A DNA stretch of 64,000 nucleotides, taken from Patiria pectinifera. Taxonomy: Eukaryota > Echinodermata > Asteroidea > Valvatida > Asterinidae. Shown here one piece after another: positions 60,214 through 64,000 of the stretch. The stretch lies in the NCBI GenBank assembly GCA_029964075.1, contig CM057147.1, forward strand, positions 24,077,513-24,141,512, written 5' to 3'. The notes under the pieces were generated by a model. That model saw only the letters and a list, made by a program, of their open reading frames with translations. It made no database searches and was not told where the DNA came from. The position numbers and the translations under genes are program-made. How positions within the stretch are numbered: position 1 is the stretch's first letter; the number at the start of each line of letters is the position of its first letter.

Positions 60214-60711
60214 GGGTCCACTGTACTAATTCAAGCCCCATTGAAAACAGTGTAAAATCAACAGTTCAGGGTCTAGTTCAGGGCCTAGTAACATGCAAGC
60301 CAACATCACTGGGGTTTCTGAAACAAAAATTAAATTATTGTCTTGTCTTTCATCTTTTCATTTCTTTTCAATTTTACGTACATCAGCCAATTACATTTTT
60401 AAATATTCACACCCAAATAAAAATCACCTCCCGAAAAGTGATAGTTCCCGAGCCTGCATGTACCCATTTTACAAGTGGCACCCTTCCACTTTCACAGGCA
60501 AATAGGACCCATTTTTTCATCCGTGATTTTATCAAGCCTGCCCTCAGATGGAAGCCCCCAAACCAGGGAGTTGATCCTTGGGTATATTTAACAATTCCAC
60601 TGTTTTTAAAGCCAAACGGTCTCCGCTTTCAAAAGAAATTGTGGGGGGGGGGCACTTCTTATGCTAATCAGCTGGCGTAGAAATTCTCGCTTGAGTTAGT
60701 TCAGTGCACCC
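60214..60711. mobile_element. MITE-like element W (copy 2)
   Basis: Same ends as 21994-22482. It interrupts CCGTGCT/GGAGGTAGCC, which is continuous in U1 and U2. Confidence 0.6.
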
Positions 60712-61427
60712 TGGGAGGTAGCCGGGCCAGCGAATTCTTCTAGTCAGCCGACCGCTAACAAAGTGTGAGGCTAGCGTAAGTTTACTCAGAGAACGGAGTA
60801 CCTCGTTGCAGGGGCGGTGGAACGGGGGAGGGGGCGGCCTGGGGGCATCCCCCCCCCCGATTTACCCTAGTGCCCCTTTTGTGGACATAAATGTGACCCC
60901 TCGAGCATAAATTTGCTCCCTCGAAATGAAAGAAAACATGACCTAAAAGTTTCTGACAATTTGTTTTGAGTAACCATTTCCCAAATGGTAAAGATAGTTT
61001 TGATATGAACGAGGAATATAAATATGCCCCAAAAGCTTCACAATGCGCCCTGAAAATGGGCACATAATGCGTAGATTGCATAATGACCGGTTTTGAAGAA
61101 CGTCCTCTACACTTATACACTGAGATGTAGTTTCACATTCAACATTAATGTATCCAGTGTTTTCTCAAAACAGTGAAAGTACAACTGGGTAAACAGTAGC
61201 ATGTGAATGTCCGGCACGTACGTACGCGGATGTGAATCTTCTCCCGAAGTGATTCTTCAATCTGCATCAGTTGCCAATCGGATAGGAACAAGTCGGGTCT
61301 GCGGAAAGTCAATGTTTTCAAGGTTTATTTTTTTTTCTTCTTTCCTCCTTTTTCTGCATTTATTGACACACGTCCAAACCGTTAGTTTATTGACCGATCT
61401 TTTTGGGATGGCTTCGGGACTTTCCCT

Positions 61428-61547
61428 CTCGTTGGCGTTTGGAGGTCCCTGCCAAATCTCGTTGGTGTTTGGAGGTCCCTGCCAAATCTCGTTGGTGTTT
61501 GGAGGTCCCTGCCAAATCTCGTTAGTGTTTGGAGGTCCCTGCCAAAT
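61428..61547. repeat. 30 bp minisatellite, 4 copies (U4)
   Basis: Four units. The variable base reads C T T T, and one copy has an extra G-to-A change (GTTAGTG). Confidence 0.95.
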
Positions 61548-61881
61548 ATCTGGCAAAACGACTGTTGACATCGAACTTTCATCCAATAAAATTGAGCATC
61601 AGAGAAAACAATCGTCGGCAGCGTACCAAGACATTTTAAAGGAAAATAGCGCCCTCTTTCGCTCAGAGACGTACATGTTTGGCTAAAGGTTGGTATTTCA
61701 CGATACACATGGGCCATTTTGCAACGTTTTTTTTTTTTTACACATTTTTTAAAAGTTAAATTTTTGTGGTGCCACTTACACCCCTATTATACTACTCGAA
61801 AACAGGCCACATTCATATCACCAAGGCCAAATCGAGGGACTAAAAAAAAATAAAAAAAAATTGACAACCACTTTGGGATGG

Positions 61882-64000
61882 CTAAAGCCCCCCGAACGCC
61901 CCCGGGCGCGTCACTGCCATTTTGTAATAATGATGACCTCGGTACAGGGTCAAATCAATATGCGGTGATTTTGTTGTCCAGCCGGCCGGCGTTAAAATAT
62001 TGCATAAGGTCAACGGTATTTATATTAATCAGTGTTTATTAGTTTCCATAATGATCAGTCTGCTACATCGATCTCTATTAAAGGTTAATAACGTGTCTTA
62101 GATACTGTAATTTCACTGATCTAGATCAGCCTTTTCTCTTTGCGTGATGATGTGTCCCCTTTTCTTAAAGTAAATTTCCTTCTTTGGTGCTTTGTTTTTG
62201 TTTTTGATCCTGCGCATTTACTGGAAGGATCTATGGCCTCGTCCGTTCTCAAATCTTCAGTTATTTTTGTGTTTTTTTTTAGTAGAGTTAGCTAATGTGC
62301 ATGTTAAATATTTGTAAATACCGAAATGAACAAAATAATTATAAAAAGGGCCATAAAAATGGCTTTTTACTTCATATGCACTGCGTTGCATATAAATTGC
62401 CTCATATACACCGGGTTGCATATAGAAAATCAAAATCTTTCCGCGGATGATAAGAACTCAGACAAGTTTATAGTATACAAGCTGATTTACCCGATCATAG
62501 ATCGGGTAGGGCGTAGTGTTGTGGATGAAAATGTGGAGAGTTAAATGTAAATGGGGGATATAGTTGGGGAGACATGCAGTTATAGAAAAGCAATTTCTGT
62601 GGTGTGATCTGAGGCAATTTCTGACCACTAAAACCAATTTGAGCAAAAGGTCATCTTTTAAAGTTTTGAGTTTGGAGTAATTGAATCAGCCACATGCATT
62701 CTGAGCAATATAATCATTATTGTAGGCTACGATTTTTTTCGGGGAAGAAAAAGTGGGGGTGGGGTGGGGCGGGGGACCAAACAATGTCCCCCGCTTTGAA
62801 ATGTGTGTGTGTGTGTGGGGGGGGGGGGGGTGCATGGGTTCCCCCTATCCCCCGTCGATTTACACACATGATAATTATGTACCATGGCAACTGTCTGTAA
62901 ATGTTCCCGTTGGTCTGTTAAATTAGCATTTTGTGAGGCAGTCGCATTTGGAAAACGTAGTGAAAAGGTTACTGTAGTACACAGGCGAAGGCTGATTGTA
63001 TGTACAATTTTGACAATAAATCAAAATGCAATAAAACGTGAAGGTGTCATTTGAAATGAAAATGTTGAGTGTTACCATAAAATTCAGTCTGAATCATGGA
63101 GGAAGGTCGATCACAATTAAGTTTCAGTATTGGACTCTTCAACAAACGTAAACTTGACTTCTTACAATTTGCGACACCGTCTGCGAGGAAGAAGTCGATT
63201 CAACTTTATCGCGATATTTGAAGCAATGCATCGATCCTTCGTTGACCCCAAACAGGCCCCCGAAATTGTAACGCGACACTGAATTATGGCGGGCAGCGAA
63301 CTCACAACGCTCAGCCTTGGTGGTGGAAGCATGGAGCTGTAAACACATTATGGAAGCAACAGCACTCTACCACGCGACGTCACATGCTTGCGCTTCAAAT
63401 AGCGAGCACCGTAGACTCAACCTCGTTTCCAGGGTGTGGAGCAGGCTGCAGTACGCGTTGCCAGTGACGGTTTTACGCACAGCCGGGAAGTGCCACGCAG
63501 TGTAGACTTTCGATTGGTCAGACCGCGCAAGGCATACTAATGTGTAGTCCTTCCGAGTATTCGTTGCACTCAGCGCAGGAGCGGCAAGCGAAGCATATAT
63601 GAAAGAATAGGGACACTTGCTGACCACGCACCATGGACAAAAAATATTTTACCAAGGTCACCCCATACTAACGTTTGGTGAACGCTTTTGCCGAACGGCC
63701 GAGTAGAACACGTAAACGAACCCCCCTACGTTGGCCTCGCTGACCTTGCACAGTCTAGACACGCAGAAAAGCCAGCACAGGGGGCGGCCAGGCAGTCAAC
63801 GTGAAAGCGCACACGACGGCAAATTCCTGTGCAAAATGCAGTCACGAAAAATCGACGAAACGGATCGCCGGTCCGTACGGGAAAATCAGGACGACCCGAA
63901 GCGTCCGACCCGGCGGAAGACACCCTCCGCATTTTTCCACGGACGTGGAGCGATTTTGGCGCCGCGGGAGCCCGCGGTCTCGGATCCTTTCTTGAGCAAA
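61882..64000. repeat. Repeat unit U5 with segment V, cut by the window end
   Basis: It starts as U1 does and changes into segment V at 62478, as U3 does at 20301. V is collinear with copy 1 to the end of the window, ending in the CpG-rich patch (63660-64000). A TG microsatellite and poly-G run lie near 62805-62830. Confidence 0.65.

Larger units (their letters stand above)
59476..61881. repeat. Repeat unit U4 (with element W)
   Basis: Same start and end as U1, plus the 0.5 kb element W (60214-60711). Without W the length (about 1.9 kb) equals U1. It carries a four-copy minisatellite. Confidence 0.7.

Overview
This is a eukaryotic (metazoan) window, not bacterial. Its only convincing host genes are split by GT-AG introns, and most of the DNA is interspersed repeats: a LINE, a tRNA-type SINE, many short inverted-terminal-repeat elements, minisatellites and poly-G/poly-A tracts, plus one 500-base assembly gap. 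The gene content (a short secreted peptidoglycan recognition protein and a natriuretic-peptide/guanylate-cyclase-type receptor ectodomain) and the repeat style suggest a marine invertebrate, perhaps a deuterostome such as a lancelet, hemichordate or echinoderm. The species cannot be fixed from the sequence alone. Layout: two host gene families form a tandemly duplicated module. The plus-strand ANF-receptor-like gene is followed by the minus-strand PGRP gene. Module A enters at base 1, so only the last receptor exon (361-447) is inside the window; its PGRP gene (4305-9177, minus) is complete. Module B has the whole receptor gene (36137-41549, plus, six exons, 424 aa) and the whole PGRP gene (45577-54257, minus, four exons, 201 aa). 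The offset between copies is 41.1 kb at the left, 45.1 kb after a 4.1 kb insertion in PGRP-B, and 43.1 kb after a 2 kb deletion in B. Homology runs from base 1 to about 16.03 kb in A and from about 41.1 to 59.15 kb in B. Both PGRP copies keep every residue expected for a zinc amidase. Upstream of each PGRP gene lies the same 5'-truncated, dead CR1/L2-type LINE (9.7-12.8 kb and 54.8-57.9 kb). To its right is a 173 bp near-perfect foldback element, then an array of roughly 1.9 kb repeat units (16.0-25.7 kb and 59.2-64.0 kb). These units carry a 30 bp minisatellite and have further elements inserted in them. The zone between the modules (25.7-36.1 kb) is mostly repeats: twin hairpins, three copies of a MULE-like element (two with perfect 9 bp target duplications), CRE/ETS-motif repeats and a short-word satellite. 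The most unusual items are: a 4.1 kb inverted-terminal-repeat element in intron 2 of PGRP-B only, with a 3 bp target duplication and pieces of an unrecognised multi-exon Cys/His gene; a nested terminal-inverted-repeat element whose interior is built of short degenerate words; and a receptor ectodomain gene that ends just before the expected membrane segment, with the same stop in both copies. The two genes need not act in one pathway. PGRP is a secreted innate-immune amidase and the receptor-like protein is predicted to be a secreted ligand-binding domain; their linkage may be incidental.
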